NCBI GenBank assembly: GCA_022925895.1
Contig: JAKSYS010000505.1
Span: 1 to 47,132 of the forward strand
DNA: 47,132 nucleotides
From: Fragilaria crotonensis
Lineage: Eukaryota; Bacillariophyta; Fragilariophyceae; Fragilariales; Fragilariaceae
Direction of reading: 5' to 3'
Position numbers and translations under genes: made by a program. The notes beneath the pieces were generated by a model that was given only the letters and a program-made list of their open reading frames with translations, was not told the DNA's origin and made no database searches. Below are positions 19,597-31,270 of the stretch, piece after piece. Within the stretch, counting starts at the first letter, position 1; every line of letters begins with the position of its first letter.

Positions 19597-22500
19597 TTGG
19601 GCTGTCCACGATCAGCTCGGAAACCTTCGACTTCTCAAAGTTCCCGCGTTCCACGTTCCCAACATCAAAGTCCGACTCCTCTCAACGTCCAGTCTCCTCC
19701 AGACCTACCCTGACGAAACGATCACCATCGAACCGAATCGTCTGACGCTCAGTGGCGTCCCGAACGACGTCAACCGAGGACCCGTCACTGCAAACGTCAA
19801 CCCGCAGAACAATCTCCCAACGTCGGAAGCGTACAACGCAACCGATCCTTTCAAGGCCGCCGACGCTCTCGTTTCGATTGTGAACACCGTCCACGAAAGG
19901 AACCTCAACCTTAACGAAGCAGAGAAAGAATTGCTTCGTTGGCACTATCGTTTGGGCCACATCGGTTTCAAAAAGGTTCAATTTATTCTGCGTTCGGGTG
20001 TGGTGAGCAAGACAGAAGAGAGTCGACGATTGCAAACCGCTGCGTGTCGACTCACCTCGTTTCCGAAATGTGCCGCCTGCCAATACGGCAAACAGCACAG
20101 ACGTCCAATTCCCGGCACGACGCCTTCTTCGATTGTCAAAGACAGAGCATACGCTCTCAAAACGGACAATCTTCTCCCGGGTCAACGCATCTCTGTCGAC
20201 CATTTCATTTGCAGCACTCGCGGACGTCTACTTACCTCCGCCGGAAAGACCAAGCTTGACGATATGTATACCGGTGGATGTATCTTCGTCGACCACGCCT
20301 CCGGCTTCATTTTCGTCGAACATCAAGTCAGTTTGAACTCCCACGAAACTCTCAAGGCAAAAGAGAGCTTTGAGCGAATGTGTCGCAACACAGGAGTCAC
20401 ACCGCAAGAGTATCTCGCTGACAACTCGAAAACGTTTACGTCCTCTGAGTTCTCTCGCAACCTTTCCGACTTCCAGCAAGTCATCCGATTCGCTGGCGTC
20501 GGCGCTCACCAACACAATGGAATCGCCGAACGCAACATCCGTACAATCATGGCCATCGCAAGGACCATGATGTTGCATTCGGCCATTCATTGGCCGGACG
20601 TCGCCGATCCCACACTTTGGCCCCTCGCCGTCAAGCATGCTGTGTTCCTAGTGAACCACATGCCTGACCCACGAACTGGCCTTTCCCCACATGATGTCTT
20701 CACAAAGACTCGCTGGGAACAAAAGAAATTGATGGACGTCCACGTTTGGGGATGTCCAGTTTACGTCCTCGACAAAATGATCTCGGACGGCAAGAAATTG
20801 CCACGCTGGACTCCTCGTTCAACTCGCACCGTCAACCTTGGGTTCTCAGACAAACACGCCAGCTCGGTCCCTCTCGTCTTGAATCCTCAAACGGGGTACA
20901 TCACCCCACAGTTCCACATCGTCTTCGACGATTGGTTCGCCACAGTTCCCGCTTCCGCCGACGACCTTCCGAACTTCAACGATGATTGTTGGCAACGAAT
21001 GTTCCGCGACTCGACGTTCCAATACGTCCTCGACGACGAAGACGAAGAAAGGCTGATTGCTGGTTCCACCGACTACGAGCAAGCAAACGAACTGCTCTCC
21101 CAGATGCAACGCGTCGCAACCGCTCTCGACAACGCGACTCCTCCGCAGGTTCTCCCAGTCGCTCCGCCTCCGCTGTCAACTCCGTTGCCGCCTCCAAGGG
21201 AGCAAATTGCGACGCCACCACCAGTCGTTGTGCCTCCTCCCCTTGCCACTCCGTTGCTGACTCCAAGGGAGGCGACTCCGCAACCGCCTACGCCGATCGT
21301 GCCTCAACTCCCGACTCCAACTCCAGTCAAACTCTTCCCATCATCGCTGACTCCAATTCGTCCTGCGAACGAAAGCGATAAGGAAGTGAGCGAGCAACCA
21401 GTCGCTCCAAAGGCAACAAAAGCAAAGAGCACACCTGTTAAACACGAACCTCGTCGCTCCACTCGCAATCGTTCGGCACCTGTCCGCCTTGGATACGATG
21501 GACAACAAGGACATGGTTACATCGCCGAATTCGATGGAACCTCCCTCGAATGGCTTTACAATGAAGTTGCCGAGTGTCTTTCGCCACCTCCCTCGTCGTA
21601 TAAGGCAAGTGTCAGCGATCCTGACACTTTGAGCTTCAACGAAGCAATGGCCGACCGCGACAACATCGAAAAATGGCTGAAGGCTGCAAACGACGAAATT
21701 CAAAGTTTGCAGAAAAACGGTACATGGATCGAAGTGCCGATCACGGAAGCCAAGACTCGAATTTTGCCCGGTACTTGGGTGTTTCGTCGCAAACGTACTC
21801 CCGATGGTACTATCAGTAAGTACAAGGCACGCTACTGTGTAAGAGGCGATCTCCAAGAAAACGTTCAGGAGACTTTTGCCCCAGTCGTGGCTTGGAGTAC
21901 TGTACGGTTGTTCCTAGTTCTTTCACTAACTTTGAACTGGAAAACTTGCACCATCGACTTCAGCAGCGCGTTCGTTCAAGCCCCGCTTTCGGATCCAGTC
22001 TGGATCCATTTGCCTCGTGGATTCCACTCTCCGAGAGGCCACGCCACGTGCCTGCGACTTTTGAAAAGCCTCTACGGCTTGAGTGTGGCGCCACGACTTT
22101 GGTACCAACACTTGTCGGAGGCCTTGCGCGAGGAAGGCTTTAAAGCCTGCGCGAACGACCCGTGCCTACTCTACAAAGACACAATTATGGTTGTTCTCTA
22201 CGTTGACGACTTAGGTATTGCCTATCGCGACCAAAGCGACCTCGACAAGCTCTTCGCCAACCTGGAAGCGAAGAATTTGAGTTTCACTCGCGAGGGCACG
22301 TTTACTGACTTCCTTGGCATCAATTTCACTCGCGACGCTACGAATGGCACGCTCACGTTGACTCAGAAAGGCCTCATCCAGAAAATTAAGGAAGCGACTG
22401 GCATGTCCAACAGCAATTACAACTGGACTCCAGCCGCTCAGGCCGCACTTTTGGAATTGACCCTGATGGACCTCCCATGACGGAAACGTGGAGCTACCGC

Positions 22501-23202
22501 TCCATCGTCGGCATGCTCCTCTATTTATCCACAAACACTCGCCCCGACATTGCGTTTGCCGTCAGCCAGGTCGCCAGGTTCTGCCACAACCCGAAACGAA
22601 GCCATGCGTCCGCCGTCAAAACTCTCGTTCGATATTTGTTGCATCGCACGAGCGACATGGGCATGATTGTCAAGCCCACCGGCACCTTGAATCTCGACTG
22701 CTACGTCGACGCCGACTTCGCAGGCCTTCATGGCCGCGATCCCGATCGTTCTCCGACCTCCGCGAAGTCTCGAACTGGGTACATTATCACGCTCGGTGGA
22801 TGTCCCATTTTGTGGAAGTCTCACCTCCAAAGTGAAATTTCCTTGTCCACGCTTGAAGCCGAATACTCCGCTCTCAGCTCCGCGATGCGTACGCTCTTGC
22901 CTCTCCGCTCCATGCTTCAGGAAGTCGCCTCCGGCATCAAACTTCCTCGCACGTTCACGTCGACGATAAAGTGTCAAGTCTTCGAAGACAATAACGGCGC
23001 GCTTCTTCTCGCCGTGAACCAACGCATTACCAACCGCACGAAGTACTTCCAAGTGAAGTGGCACTTCTTCTGGCAGCACGTGCGTGATGGCACGGTCGCC
23101 ATCGTGAAGGTTGACACTCAGGAACAGTGGGCAGATTTTCTTACGAAAGGACTAAATCGTGAGAGTTTCGAACGCGTCCGCAAACTTGTCCAAGGATGGT
23201 AA
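19597..23202 (+). CDS. Copia pol: integrase, reverse transcriptase, RNase H
   Basis: The Copia frame resumes at 19599 in the frame broken at 7374. The order is: end of protease region; GAG-pre-integrase with the zinc-binding WHYRLGH and CAACQYGKQH; integrase catalytic core (SVDHF at about 20195, ADNSKTF at about 20415, HNGIAERN at about 20518, giving D, D, E); a long Pro/Thr linker (21120-21420); reverse transcriptase (VFRRKR, IDFSSAFVQAPL, YVDD at 22199-22210); and RNase H (LEAEYSAL, DNNGA) to the stop at 23202. One frame change in a T-run near 22453 separates reverse transcriptase from RNase H. The protein has all catalytic motifs. Confidence 0.93.
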
Positions 23203-23300
23203 CGGCCACCCAAACCCTTGTGTCTCTTGTTCAAACTGTAACCCTCGTTTGACTCGTATCTATTTTAACTGACGTTTCGTGATTTGTTTCAGCATTTATG

Positions 23301-23310
23301 GATGAAAGGG
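23301..23310 (+). promoter_or_regulatory. Polypurine tract
   Basis: GATGAAAGGG immediately upstream of the 3' LTR, where plus-strand DNA synthesis of LTR elements is primed. Confidence 0.6.
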
Positions 23311-23624
23311 AGTTGAAACCTACGCTGCACTGGACTGCGATGCCATCGTTGTACTGTACTACTGTGAGGTCATCCATCGAAATGTGAAATATGATACGCT
23401 GTACTGTCCGGTCTCTAACTAATTTCGTACGAGCTACCCGAAATGTCAAATGCCATTTGACACGTTCGACGAGTTTGTCGTTCATACGATCGAGTGCCGA
23501 ATTTTACTGTAGCTTATAAATTCTCAGAACGTACTTTGTGTGAAACCTTCCTACAGTAATTTTCCTACGGTACTACGTACTATTTTCTACGATTAGAGTA
23601 TCATCTCCGGTGATAGTCTCAAGT
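23311..23624 (+). repeat. Copia 3' LTR
   Basis: A 314-bp copy that I read as identical to 4233-4546, followed by the CAGGT target duplication. Confidence 0.93.
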
Positions 23625-23784
23625 CAGGTGTACTGGTACTTATGCTGCTACTCGTATGTGCTCCAAAGAAACGGCACATGTTGTCATGTGCGAAGCCAAA
23701 TATGAATCTTGAAACTTGATGTCCCACTGCACACGCATTTTTATGACATCATGAACATCTTATGAATAACAGGTAATTGCAACT

Positions 23785-25127
23785 ATGACAACAAAAGGGC
23801 CATCCAAAGAAGCGCTCCGCAAGGCAGGGAGTGACTATGCACAAAAGAAAACTGTAAAGATGTTCGCTAAGTCCATGTGTAAGGACCTCAGCGACGATTT
23901 CCCCAAGTTCAAACTCGAGGAACTTCAGATCGGAAAGTTCCTCGGTAAAGGAGGCTTCGGAACTGTCAAGGAAGTGCGGGCCTTCCATATTGGGACGCCC
24001 AAAATGCGCAAGAAGGGTGCTGGACCTGATCCTGTCGCTGACGATGACTTGGAGAGCCGCATGTTTATCGCCGAGCACTGCATTCGCAGCGGTGGTAAGG
24101 CTCGCTACGCTGTCAAATTCTTGAGTCCAGAAGTTGTCAATGACCCTGCAATGTACATTATGGGAATTACTGACATGGCTGTCGAAACTCGTTTCTTGTC
24201 GAGCACGGAACATCCAAAGTACGTTCACGCAAATTCATGCTCCATTTTTGATCTCTCGCTCTCAACCTATCAATCTCATTCCCCTTCATGTGACTCAGCA
24301 TTATCAAGATGCGCGCTATAGCTGAGGGCAACCACTTCTGCGAAACCTACTTTATTGTAATGGATCGCTTGTATGAGATTATGGACAAGCGAATTCAAAA
24401 CTGGGGAAGGGCCATCAGTCGCACGACTGGAATGATGGGCAAACTCGCGGACTCAAGGGCACAAAGGCGAAAGAGTTGCTTGAGGAAAGGTTGGTGATTG
24501 CGTTTGATCTATGTTCGGCTTTCAAGTACCTTCATGATCGACACATTCTCTATCGAGACATCAAGGTAAGCGGAAGGGTTGGCGAGTTACAATGACCTTT
24601 TCGCAACAAACCAAAGACTCACCCCACGAAAGCCCGAGAACATTGGTTTCGATGTCCGTGGAGATGTCAAGCTATTTGATTTTGGGCTCGCGAAGGAAAT
24701 CTGCAGCGATACACCTAGGATGAGCAACGGCACCTATAAGCTGACAGGTCAGACAGGAAGCCCCCGTTATATGGCTCCAGAGGTTGCAAATGAGTTGCCT
24801 TATAATGAAAAGTGTGACGTGTATTCCATGTCGATTTTGTTCTGGCAAATGATGACGTGTAAGGTTCCATTTGAAAACAACTCGGCCACATACATGAAGG
24901 AAAAAGTTTACAATGGCGATAAACGTCCCATAATTGAGAGGTCGTGGTCGGCTTCGACCAAGTTGCTGTTGCGACGAGGATGGACAAGTGATCTTTCGAA
25001 TCGATTCTCGATGCAAAACCTCGAGGAGATTTTGAAGAGGGAGATCACTGCTCTGCGCGGTGGTGATGCCACTGGTTTGGAGCATTTACGACGACGCTCC
25101 ACCCATGTTTACCATCGTCATCATTGA
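23785..25127 (+). CDS. Serine/threonine protein kinase
   Basis: Three exons with GT-AG introns at 24219-24298 and 24566-24632. The kinase fold is complete: glycine loop GKGGFGTV, ATP lysine in YAVKFL, the HPNIIKMRA segment rebuilt across intron 1, catalytic loop YRDIKPEN rebuilt across intron 2, DFG in LFDFGLAKE, GSPRYMAPE activation segment, and DVYSMSILFWQMM. The His of HRD is Tyr, which is common in some active families. A one-base change near 24452 is needed to keep the frame between KLAD and the following KELLEER helix. The family matches large diatom kinase expansions; its substrate is unknown. The fragment at 1672-1972 is a paralogue. Confidence 0.85.
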
Positions 25128-25830
25128 CACGGTTTTGTTTTGCCTTCGATTTGGCTTGTTCCTTGCTTGTTTTGTTGGCATTCTTTTTCAATTTTGACAA
25201 AGATTTTTTAGTATTCATCCAATTTCGCGCGATTTGAGCACGTAGGGATTGTTAAGTTCTATTGCATGCACGTGTACATAAAATAATTTTGCCTCAGTTT
25301 ACTACTATTGTTGCCTCCGTGAAAGTGCCTTGAGGAGAAGTGTCGCAGGTAATCGGAACGCAACTTCGTTGTCCTTATCTTACAAGTAGTATTGCTTAAT
25401 GCGCACGCGTCCCTGTGAGCAGCCTGGATTTCCAATGGTTATTCATATGTTTATGGAGTCGCATCCTCGAACCCTGAGGAACATTATTGCACTGGTAGTT
25501 GCACATGAACAGGAGTGTATAGAAAACTACAGGGCTCGGAAGGAAGCCGAGCACTCTAGATAGGGGACGACCGTTGTGCTATTCCAATAAAGCATTTGGT
25601 GACCTCCTGCATTCAACGTAATTTCAAATGAGGAATACAGACACTGAATAGATATTCACGGATTCAACAGATTCAATTGTGTCAACGTGACGAATGGCAG
25701 ATGATGCAAAGGCATTTTCACATCCGAGCTCCAATCCAGTTGATGCGCCAATCTTTTCGAGGCAAAGCTATCCACTTTCAGCACTACATCGTGGGGATGC
25801 AACGTGTTACGAAGCCGAGGGTGAAGGTAC
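25128..25830. other. Intergenic
   Basis: No gene is supported. 25205-25320 reads as typical 3' flank of the kinase. Both strands have short overlapping open frames only. Confidence 0.5.
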
Positions 25831-25833
25831 CTG

Positions 25834-26061
25834 GTGGATTGCAAGAAGGAGCTTGTCCGACAGCTGAAGAATATGCAGCACCTCTTCCCTATGAACAGTG
25901 TTTTCGTCGAGAGGAACGTGCGAATTGCAGGCGGCATGAGGGAGCAAGCCGGCGAACCAGCTTTCCTCCTCATTTCACTGGTACTGAATGGAACCCCAGA
26001 GTTAGCTGCCACACTGCGTAGAAATGCGATCGGTCCGACTTTGCCATTCAGAGCAGGGTGA
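25834..26061 (+). CDS. Possible small or partial gene
   Basis: 75 codons (LVRQLKNMQHLFPMNSVFV..., GEPAFLLISLVLNGTPELA) with an amphipathic, codon-structured look. It follows another coding-like stretch in a neighbouring frame (25700-25860). It could be the remnant of a gene whose 5' part is frame-shifted. I do not recognise it. The antisense open frame at 25656-26105 is the competing reading. Confidence 0.3.
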   Translation: MDCKKELVRQLKNMQHLFPMNSVFVERNVRIAGGMREQAGEPAFLLISLVLNGTPELAATLRRNAIGPTLPFRAG

Positions 26062-26124
26062 AGTGGTGTCCAATTAAACGACCCTTCCTCCAGCGATCGA
26101 TGCATGATTCGATTCTGTCGAACC

Positions 26125-27519
26125 CTATTTCACAAAGATACTTTTGTAGTTCTGCTCAATGGGACTATAGCCCTTCGGTCCTGCGCTACTGCAGAATCCG
26201 AATGATATGTCCTGGATAGTCAAGTTCGGCTTCACTCTGATTCTGGGGACACTGATTTCCTCCCCTCGCCAGTTGGCTTCCACGAGATGGCGTATACGAT
26301 ACCATTCGTAATAGAATTGTGAACAAATGGGCCGCACTGAGATGGGATCAACGCAATGCCAGGGTTTGAAACAGTTTGTCAAGTGAATGGAGTAAATGTC
26401 GTCAATATTCTTCTCACGACAATCCTCACACGTTTCTTGTTGTGTGATGCAAGGATAGGGTTTCGAAAAGGAAGCACCGGGTTTGTCATAGTGTCGTGGA
26501 TACGGAGCATCCGCCATGTTGTTGTAGATGCAGCGATCGAGCTCGACCGCTCCTTCTGGATGCAAGTGACTGTAGAACATGGCCGCCAATCCCTGGATGG
26601 TACCAGCTCCGTAGTAACCACCAAATGCTAACTTCCCACCCCAACCTTGCCTTACGTTGTAGAAACCTTCCAGAATAAGATCAATGTATTCCTGAAAGGC
26701 GGCCACATTGGGTCGCACCACCAGAAACCCACCCTGCACCCCAATTTGAGGCACTTTTCGATATCCAGGTTCGCTGATCATGCCATAGTCACGTGTAAAG
26801 AAGAAATCGATTTGTTTTGGAAGGTCCGTGGCATTGACCCACATGGCAGGAATGCGAGCACGTGCTGAGGCAACTTCCTTTCCATTCGTTGTATTTGCAG
26901 GCATGATCATGGCATCAAACAAATTGTCAAGAGGTTTCAATATAAGGCAGTCTAAATCCAGGTGTACAACCACTGGATATTGTGTCAAGGTGTAGGCGTA
27001 TAGTTTGAGCCATTCCCTTTCTCCACAACAACCGCTTTGATTGATGACATTCCGGTATGGGCCTCGGATCTGAGTAACATCGAATGGTACCTCTTTCATA
27101 AGGACAGTGTAGTTGAGGGTGTCAAGTATTTCTATACACTCGACAGCTTCAGGATGAACAAAGGCCACCATTTCATAGTCGTAGTGGGAGCCGCTATTTG
27201 GTGTTCGAATCGAGTTTAAATGAATCGAATGTTGGAGGACTGATGCTCCATCCATGACGAGCTCTCGTTTCTTGCAAGACGTGATGGAGACGGCATAGGG
27301 AATTGTAATGACACGTTGTTCTTCTGGAAGTTCCTCTTGCTGGGTCTGATTGACTTTCGGGAATTCGGGTGGCAAGAAGATCCAGTCGATCCCTATGGGA
27401 ACGAATGCTGACGCATTTCCAGCAGAAAGGCTCCGGTACGTTAAGAAGAACGGAGGTATCAAGAAGAGCGCCAGAAGGGCCACAAGTGGACCCCGTTGGC
27501 CTGGTCGATGTTTCGTCAT
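26125..27519 (-). CDS. GT8-like type II membrane glycosyltransferase
   Basis: 464 codons from ATG 27519. A short cytoplasmic tail, one membrane anchor (residues about 11-27) and a lumenal domain are the type II layout of Golgi enzymes. The nucleotide-sugar/metal site is HLDLD (Asp188, Asp190) followed by CLILKPLDNLFD. QGGFLVVRP at about 275 is the second conserved GT8 (glycogenin/GUX-like) block. A Cys pair cluster (CITQQETCEDC) near 370 suggests lumenal disulfides. Donor and acceptor cannot be told. The frame is unbroken and single-exon. Confidence 0.85.
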   Translation of the reverse strand: MTKHRPGQRGPLVALLALFLIPPFFLTYRSLSAGNASAFVPIGIDWIFLPPEFPKVNQTQQEELPEEQRVITIPYAVSITSCKKRELVMDGASVLQHSIHLNSIRTPNSGSHYDYEMVAFVHPEAVECIEILDTLNYTVLMKEVPFDVTQIRGPYRNVINQSGCCGEREWLKLYAYTLTQYPVVVHLDLDCLILKPLDNLFDAMIMPANTTNGKEVASARARIPAMWVNATDLPKQIDFFFTRDYGMISEPGYRKVPQIGVQGGFLVVRPNVAAFQEYIDLILEGFYNVRQGWGGKLAFGGYYGAGTIQGLAAMFYSHLHPEGAVELDRCIYNNMADAPYPRHYDKPGASFSKPYPCITQQETCEDCREKNIDDIYSIHLTNCFKPWHCVDPISVRPICSQFYYEWYRIRHLVEANWRGEEISVPRIRVKPNLTIQDISFGFCSSAGPKGYSPIEQNYKSIFVK

Positions 27520-27539
27520 TGGAGTGTGTAACAGCGGAA

Positions 27540-28384
27540 ATCTGAAATTCGAATTAATCGTTCGTAGACGACACCATGTACCATGTCATACCTATACTGT
27601 AGATATGTCGGCGTTGTCTATCAACTATCGATACTAGTACTGTACAAGTACTCGATACACACCAAGAAAACTTCCAGTTCACATCTCTTCATATCGGCAG
27701 GTCTGGCAAATGACGGCTTTAAACTGGATCGAAGGCAGCTATACTTTTCTTTCTGGACATTTCTGCGCTAAGAGTACTGTACTACAGTACAAGTACCATG
27801 GTCTTGAAGGCATGGGAGCAGTCGGACGGCAATAGTAATGACATACAGTATGTCGTATGTCGTATGTCGTACTGTAGTATGTCGTACTGTGTGGGTGCTC
27901 GGGAGACAAGTACCCGTAAAACTCTTTCGTTGAAGTACAACACTGTACCGGTACTGTCGGACCTTCGTCAATATTTGAAACCTGTCAAGAAGCTTTTTAC
28001 GATTATGCTATGTACTTTTTCAGAAATATGTCATATATTCAGTATTTTATTATTTTGTTCCCTTTCTAGTTGTAGATTTGGTCTCAATTCTCTCCTCTCG
28101 GAATCTTCACACGTGGAACCTACGACTATTTGTCTCAGCAGAATGAATTAGGCATACGAAGGACAGCACTCCCTGTACATCTGGTACAGTATCATACGTA
28201 CAATACTTGTCATCACGAGATGTGCAATCGCTGGGTCCTCAACTCTTGACATTAACGAAGACTTTTATCAAGAGCAATCCATTGATTCTCCTTCCTATCA
28301 TCTCTCCTTGTCACAGAGTCAACACTCATCACTACTGCAACTTCAGCACATTTCTACAACAATAACAACAAGTTCTTCTACAAA
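27540..28384. other. Intergenic with GTAC-rich and 7-bp repeat DNA
   Basis: The bidirectional upstream region of the glycosyltransferase (leftward) and SEC11 (rightward). It holds GTACTGTAC-type palindromes (27638-27800) and a short tandem of GTATGTC (27847-27870). No gene is supported. Confidence 0.5.
27847..27895 (+). repeat. 7-bp tandem repeat (GTATGTC)
   Basis: Three contiguous GTATGTC units, then variants spaced by GTACTGTA. It is one of three 7-bp-unit tandems in the window. Confidence 0.7.
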
Positions 28385-29085
28385 ATGATTAAGGATATGA
28401 TTGACAAGCAAGTGATGGAGCTGAAAAAGCTGTGGGCCAATAAGCGACAGCTGGCGTTTCAAGTCCTGAATTTGGCCATGATTGTCTTTTCGGCACTCAT
28501 GATTTGGAAGGGTCTCATGTTTCTTACCAAGGTATGTGGCAGTATCTGTGTGTTGAAGTATCGTTATGATGCATGGATTTGTTTGTGTGATGGTCTCGCA
28601 CGGGAATATGACTACAGTTGTATTCTCTATATGAAACACACTCACCGAACATTCAACGTTTTGTGAAATGACAACAGTCAGAATCTCCTGTTGTGGTGGT
28701 TCTCTCAGGATCGATGGAACCTGCCTTCCAACGTGGTGATATTCTCTTTTTGGATAATTCTGTACACAAGGTCAATGTCGGTGACGTGGTTGTCTTCAAA
28801 ATCAAAGACCGTGACATTCCCATTGTCCATCGCATCCTCAAAGTCCATGAAAAGCCCGATGGGGTCGTGGAACTCTTGACCAAGGGTGACAACAACCGTG
28901 TCGATGATCGAGGACTGTATGCACCCGGCCAACTATGGTTGCAGCGAGAAGATATTCTGGGCAAGGCGATTGGAACGTTGCGATACGTGGGTATGGTGAC
29001 GATTGCGCTCAATGATTACCCGGTACTGAAATATGTTCTGGTGGGCATGATGGGTTTATTCGTTCTCACGAGTAAAGAGAGCTAG
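28385..29085 (+). CDS. SEC11: Signal peptidase complex catalytic subunit SEC11
   Basis: Two exons (28385-28531, 28678-29085) joined at a GT-AG intron give 184 residues, the normal SEC11 length. An N-terminal membrane helix ([14 protein letters not shown]) precedes the catalytic core: SGSMEPAF with the nucleophile Ser, RGDILF, VHRILKV with the catalytic His, and [13 protein letters not shown] with the acidic residue of the Ser-His-Asp type found in eukaryotes. It cleaves signal peptides in the ER membrane. A C-terminal hydrophobic segment ([12 protein letters not shown]) closes the protein. Confidence 0.95.
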
Positions 29086-29256
29086 TAGTTATGCATATAG
29101 AACATGGGTCTTGGTTGAAACTGCGGTTCATGTACTGCCATCGCGTACTCCAAGGTGGTTGATCGAGGGTCTGGGTCTTATTGTATATCCGAGCACAGTA
29201 TACAGTCCCACTTCGTACTCAAAGTGTAGTATTGGGGTATTCATTGTATCAGCTCG

Positions 29257-30081
29257 TCAGAGAGTGAGCTTGACAGTCAAATCGTAGAGCGCAAGTCGTA
29301 GCATGATTTTGGATGGTGGCGATAGGTTCCGCGACGCTGTATTGGCTTGCACAAAGGATGGCATTTCCTGGACCGGGACAAAGAGAGTCAGTTTGTGGTC
29401 AAGCGCTTCCAACAATTCCTTGACTAGTTGTTTGGGTGGGCTGGCAGCCTCAAGTCGTATGGATAGGAATGCTTCGAGCAAGAGAAGTAGATTAACTACC
29501 AGGGTATCGATATCGCCATTTGGATTCGTGTCCGTGACGGGCACGACGACTCGATCATGATAGATGTTGTCGATTAAACGACCCACGGCTTGGATAAGTC
29601 GTGCTGTCATGTCGTTTGGTGACGTCGACGATGATGACTGTGCCATGCAATGCCACAAGGAGCAAATAGTCTTGGTTTCATATTGCAATGTCCGGTCAGA
29701 AAACCAACTGTGCAGCCAATCTTGATCCGAATGGAGCAAATGGCGCGCAATGTGCGCTGCAATACTGGAGAATCGTGCATTGTCGTTGTAATTGGCATTG
29801 ATATCAATGACTGATGATTTTGTTGCCTTTGTCATTGCCGATAGAGCAATTTTGAGCATTTGATCAACGTGTTCCTTGTCGCAGGTGGATGATAATGGCA
29901 CGGATGCTGTCTGAAGCAGATTTCGACAAAATGGTGGAACAATTGAATCACACGCGGATGCAGAAGGCACAATCTTTTGTCGCTTGCGATGATTCTGACG
30001 GTTTCGCAGTACCACAAACGCAAGAGCTGTCTTGAGTGTGGCTTGTTCTTCGTTGCTGAGGCACGAGGTTGTCGTTGTCAT
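29257..30081 (-). CDS. Hypothetical helical protein
   Basis: 274 codons from ATG 30081 with an intact frame. Composition and spacing of Leu/Ala suggest an all-helical fold with Ser/Thr-rich loops; a basic patch (RNRQNHRKRQK) lies near residue 30. There is no signal peptide, membrane helix or motif I recognise. It is convergent with SEC11 (172 bp apart). Confidence 0.65.
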   Translation of the reverse strand: MTTTTSCLSNEEQATLKTALAFVVLRNRQNHRKRQKIVPSASACDSIVPPFCRNLLQTASVPLSSTCDKEHVDQMLKIALSAMTKATKSSVIDINANYNDNARFSSIAAHIARHLLHSDQDWLHSWFSDRTLQYETKTICSLWHCMAQSSSSTSPNDMTARLIQAVGRLIDNIYHDRVVVPVTDTNPNGDIDTLVVNLLLLLEAFLSIRLEAASPPKQLVKELLEALDHKLTLFVPVQEMPSFVQANTASRNLSPPSKIMLRLALYDLTVKLTL

Positions 30082-31270
30082 ACTTCAAGATTACAAACAG
30101 TGCTCAGCCAAAGTGCAGATTGCAGAATGCAGAATGCAACAAGCAATGACTTACGCCATGTACAGTGCAAATTCACGTGGGACTCGGGCATGGCGGCAGC
30201 GATTGGATTGGGCTACTTAGTAGCTTACATGACTTCTACGTGCTGTGACATATTGACCGCCTATGTTCCTATGCGAGTAATTGCGTTGAATATCAGCTCA
30301 GTCCCACTTCGCTGCAGTCCCCCATCCCCCCCCCCCAAACCAAAGCCAGACCGTAACGCAAATCGAGGTATGAGATTGTACTGTTGTTCTACGGCTATAC
30401 TGTACATGTCCTCAATTCATCCAACGAGTGTCCTATTAAATGGAATCCTTCATCTAGTCACAGTACACTAAAGGGCAAAGGGCAACGCTTGTTTTCGGTG
30501 TCAATCACATGTCGTACTATCGTACTCATGTCCATAAGTATATCAAAGAATCGCATGCTCTCAGTTACTTTCCGTCAAAATGTCGTTGGTGTTGATATCT
30601 TTTGAATACACACGCATATTGGCGGTCCAGCTGTATTAAAACGCATTGCTGCGGGCTGCGACCTGCGACCTGCGACCTGCGACCTGCGACTACCAGTAGT
30701 TAACGTCAATCCGAGATGCGACCAGTGGCCAACATCCGGGATTGTCGCGTGGCCTCTTCATCTGGATCAATCCATGTGTTTACCGTTCACTTACCAGTAC
30801 TGCATGAATACACCCGACAGTTACTTGTACTCTACAAGATCAGCCACCCATGTAATCACACACATTCTTGACAATACAGCCAGAATTCCAGCAACACATA
30901 TCATGAAGCCAAGAAGCTCACACTCTCTACCTCAAGCCGCTGTTGGCCCTCGGCCATCTAAACGATACAACCCTCTTCCAACTATACCGACCCTGGAACG
31001 AACTGCTGTCAATCGTGATGCTTCTCGCTTGCCACATCAAGGTGCCGTTGGCCGTGGCAACGATACCACGAACAAACCATACAACCCTGTCCCCAGCAGC
31101 ACATTCCGAACGAACAGCAGGAAAGTTCACGCGGAATGTTGATCGATTTCAATGACTCGGAGTGCTATTGGAACGAAGGAACATTTGATAAGATTGGCAA
31201 TTCGAAAATAAAGCAAAATAGAGTTTGATTCGCTGCTCAGGTATACCTTTGCAGCCACTTAGAGTGCATG
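30082..31270. other. Intergenic with a short 7-bp tandem
   Basis: About 1.2 kb. At 30655-30692 the unit CTGCGAC repeats five times. Open stretches at 30774-31142 (plus) and 30927-31130 (minus) overlap each other and have no domain, so I do not call either. A run of about 12 C lies near 30330. Confidence 0.5.
30655..30692 (+). repeat. 7-bp tandem repeat (CTGCGAC)
   Basis: Five head-to-tail copies of CTGCGAC, upstream of no clear gene. Confidence 0.8.

Larger units (their letters stand above)
4233..23624 (+). mobile_element. Ty1/Copia LTR retrotransposon with a nested DNA transposon
   Basis: Two 314-bp direct repeats (4233-4546 and 23311-23624) enclose gag, protease, integrase, reverse transcriptase and RNase H in Copia order (integrase before reverse transcriptase). 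The element is flanked by CAGGT on both sides (4228-4232 and 23625-23629), the 5-bp duplication left by integration. A purine-rich tract (GATGAAAGGG, 23301-23310) abuts the 3' LTR, and TGG follows near the 5' LTR end, where a primer-binding site is expected. Without the 12,222-bp insert and its 2-bp duplication the element is 7,168 bp. Identical LTRs point to a recent insertion. Confidence 0.95.

Noticed and set aside
25656-26105. 149-codon minus-strand open frame downstream of the kinase
   Set aside because: The plus strand over the same stretch looks more coding, and no motif supports the minus strand.
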